Assembly (NCBI GenBank): GCA_029287855.1
Contig: JARFQI010000087.1
Span: 1 to 37,374 of the forward strand
DNA length: 37,374 bases
Source of the DNA: Arenicellales bacterium
Lineage (GTDB): Bacteria > Pseudomonadota > Gammaproteobacteria > BMS3Bbin11
Direction of reading: 5' to 3'
This document shows, in pieces, positions 35,392-37,374 of this stretch. Below the pieces are notes generated by a model that worked only from the letters and a program-made list of their open reading frames with translations, did not search any database and was not told the DNA's origin. Made by a program: the position numbers and the translations under genes. Position 1 is the first letter of the stretch; each line of letters starts with the position of its first letter.

Positions 35392-37371
35392 ATGTTCGAT
35401 ATCTCGGCTCGTTTTCTCACGAGCGACCACAAGCTACCACTCCAATTCACTATCAATATTGCCTTGTTGTGTGTTTTATCAGGCAATGTGGATGCCAATA
35501 CAACACCGCACTCTGATGCAGGGGCTGATCAGTCCGTAGCTGAACACACACCGGTTCAACTTGATGGCAGCAACAGCAGCGATTCTGATGGACAGATAAC
35601 TAGCTATCGCTGGTTTCAGACTCGAGGGCCACTGGTTTCACTGGATGATAAGCATGCAGTATTTACAAGTTTTCAGGCACCCGCTAATGCGCAATTAGAG
35701 TTCAGGCTCAGGGTAATCGATGATACAGGTGCGAAAGATTCCGATCGAGTTTTGATACAGGTAGAACCCTACACAAACCAGCCGCCGCAAGCTAATGCCG
35801 GTCCAGATCAATCCGTTGCACCGGGCACCACCGTACAACTCAGCAGCCTGGGTAGTGCTGACCTGGATGGCACAATCATCAGGCACAAATGGATACAAAC
35901 CCGAGGTCCAATCGTATCACTGGCAGATAAATCGTCTCCTGAAACAACATTCATAATGCCGGAAAACTCACAACTAGTGTTTCGCCTCAAACTTGAAGAC
36001 AATGCAGGTGCTGTGGCTAAAGACGCTGTAAAGATTACTTCAAATCCATATGCAAACAAAAAGCCATTGGCGAATGCAGGACCTGACCAATCAGTGCCAC
36101 AAGGCACCACGGTTGTGCTGGATGCTGTAGCGAGTACCGATACTGATGGAGCTATTGTGCTATACCACTGGACTCAGACTAATGGTCCGGTTATGAATTT
36201 GATCGATTCACAATCATCGACAGCCAGGTTTACTGCTGAAACCGTCGGAGAGTATGAAATAAAACTTAAGATTGAAGATGATCAGGGAGGTGTAAAGGCT
36301 GATTATGTGACGATAACCGTCTTACCAGATCTTCAAAGCGATGACAGTGATCTGGATGGAATCCCTGATAGCCTTGACACTTTCCCCGACGATCCAGGTG
36401 AGGCCTATGATTTCGATAGAGATGGTATTGGTGACAGCAGTGATAGCGATCGTGATGGAGACGGTATAGATAATGCGAATGATTTTTTTCCAAATGACCC
36501 TGCTCAGAACCTGTCTCCTTTAGTGACAGTCAGTTCTCCTTTGAATGGTGCAACCATTGATGATGACACTGTGCTGGTTAATGGCACTCTATCTGCTCCA
36601 TTTAATACAGGCGTTACCGTCAACGGAGTTGTAGCGCATCTGGGAGGTAATCCCTACGGAAGTGAGTTTGCCGCCATAGTGCCACTGCAGACCGGAAACA
36701 ACAGTCTCACAATCACAGCAACCTTACTTAATCGCAAACAATTATCACAAACGCTAATAATTTCCCGCAGTGGGGATAACCTGCTGAACGTGACTGCGTC
36801 GCCGAACCAGGCATTTGCGCCCGCCGAGGTTGAATTCACAATTACAGATTCCGGGCAAGCCGGCATTCAGATGGTAGAACTGGATTATGATGGAGACAAT
36901 ATAACTGATCGCCTCATCACCTTTGATCAAATCCTTGCCGGCACCCTGAAAAACGCAATCACGCATACTTATACAGAACCCGGTCTGTATCAACCTGTCA
37001 TCACAATCATTGACAGGGACAACAACAGCCACCGCGAAGTTCTAGCAATCAACATACAGGACAAAGCACAGATAGATCATATCATCCGTGAATTATGGGG
37101 TAGTATGAACGCAGCACTGGTTGCGGGTAATCATGGACTGGCGACTGAATCAATAACTGATAGCAGTATGTCGGGATATAGCAGGATTTTTTATCTCTTA
37201 TTGCCGCACATGAACAGCATAGTCTCCGGCTACACCGACATTGCAGCAGTTGATATCGGCCTGACCTATGGCGAGTATGCAGTTGGCGAAGAGATTGATG
37301 GGTCCAGACGTATCTTCCTGATCCAGTTCATGCAGGACTATCAGGGTGTATGGCGCCTGGAGGGTATGTAG
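35392..37371 (+). CDS. Secreted multi-domain protein with PKD-like repeats and calcium-binding segment
   Basis: A 659-residue exported protein of unknown function. A signal peptide ending near residue 35 (core FTINIALLCVL, site NVDA-N) precedes three PKD/REJ-type repeats at about 40-125, 132-217 and 226-311. Each starts with an A(N/D)AGxDQSV block and has a W(F/I/T)QT.GP core. Residues 315-370 are Asp-rich (DSDLDGIPDSLD, DRDGDGIDNAND), like thrombospondin type-3 calcium sites. About 375-460 resembles a beta-sandwich seen in surface proteins (SSPLNGATIDDDTVLVNG). About 465-555 is a further PKD-like fold (FTITDSGQ, ITHTYTEPGLYQP). The last 100 residues are a domain I do not recognise. AAGGTG lies 7 nt before the ATG. 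A role in adhesion or envelope function is plausible but unproven. Confidence 0.85.
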   Translation: MFDISARFLTSDHKLPLQFTINIALLCVLSGNVDANTTPHSDAGADQSVAEHTPVQLDGSNSSDSDGQITSYRWFQTRGPLVSLDDKHAVFTSFQAPANAQLEFRLRVIDDTGAKDSDRVLIQVEPYTNQPPQANAGPDQSVAPGTTVQLSSLGSADLDGTIIRHKWIQTRGPIVSLADKSSPETTFIMPENSQLVFRLKLEDNAGAVAKDAVKITSNPYANKKPLANAGPDQSVPQGTTVVLDAVASTDTDGAIVLYHWTQTNGPVMNLIDSQSSTARFTAETVGEYEIKLKIEDDQGGVKADYVTITVLPDLQSDDSDLDGIPDSLDTFPDDPGEAYDFDRDGIGDSSDSDRDGDGIDNANDFFPNDPAQNLSPLVTVSSPLNGATIDDDTVLVNGTLSAPFNTGVTVNGVVAHLGGNPYGSEFAAIVPLQTGNNSLTITATLLNRKQLSQTLIISRSGDNLLNVTASPNQAFAPAEVEFTITDSGQAGIQMVELDYDGDNITDRLITFDQILAGTLKNAITHTYTEPGLYQPVITIIDRDNNSHREVLAINIQDKAQIDHIIRELWGSMNAALVAGNHGLATESITDSSMSGYSRIFYLLLPHMNSIVSGYTDIAAVDIGLTYGEYAVGEEIDGSRRIFLIQFMQDYQGVWRLEGM

Positions 37372-37374
37372 TGA

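Noticed and set aside
35392-36300. PKD-like repeats considered as a DNA-level tandem repeat or phase-variable array
   Set aside because: The repeats are similar in protein but well diverged in DNA, with no short identical units likely to slip.

Overview
The window looks like chromosomal core DNA of a gammaproteobacterium at roughly 48% G+C (estimated by eye). From secA to the yraN/SIS genes the gene order matches what I recall for Pseudomonas: secA, an M23 peptidase, dciA, lpxC, the dcw (division and cell wall) cluster, mraZ, rnpB, rsmI, lpoA, yraN and a SIS gene. murB lies inside the dcw cluster, unlike in E. coli. I cannot name the genus. No mobile element, CRISPR array, tRNA or rRNA was seen.

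Layout: (1) 1-586, the 3' part of coaE on the plus strand, convergent with argJ. (2) 641-5706 on the minus strand: argJ, secA and an M23 metallopeptidase with an N-terminal anchor. (3) dciA (DUF721 helicase loader), alone on the plus strand, convergent with lpxC. (4) 6286-24938, a compact minus-strand block read as mraZ-rsmH-ftsL-ftsI-murE-murF-mraY-murD-ftsW-murG-murC-murB-ddl-ftsQ-ftsA-ftsZ-lpxC. Most junctions overlap by 1, 4 or 8 nt or are a few nt apart. A sigma70-like promoter with MraZ-type repeats sits upstream of mraZ. (5) rnpB (RNase P RNA) and rsmI, also minus strand. (6) 26713-31513, a plus-strand run: lpoA, yraN, a GmhA/DiaA-type isomerase, the heptose adenylyltransferase gene (hldC/rfaE2) and a GlcD-like FAD oxidase. 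(7) 31613-37371, a more accessory-looking end: a transmembrane Ser/Thr kinase with a C-terminal Sel1 region, a macro-domain hydrolase, slmA, and a secreted multi-repeat PKD-like protein.

How the genes fit together: the dcw genes make UDP-MurNAc-pentapeptide (murC/D/E/F, with murB and ddl supplying precursors), move it to lipids I and II (mraY, murG) and assemble the septal machine (ftsZ/A/Q/L/W/I). lpoA activates a peptidoglycan synthase, the M23 protein probably trims or regulates peptidoglycan, lpxC and the heptose genes serve lipopolysaccharide, secA exports envelope proteins, and slmA restrains FtsZ over the nucleoid. The whole window is thus strongly devoted to envelope growth and division.

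No wholly new system is evident. The least explained items are: a possible leader ORF plus inverted repeat ahead of a TTG-started secA; the kinase-Sel1 protein, whose start cuts through a degenerate repeat; a nested inverted repeat after slmA; the PKD-like protein with an unrecognised C-terminal domain; and an N-terminally extended MurD.
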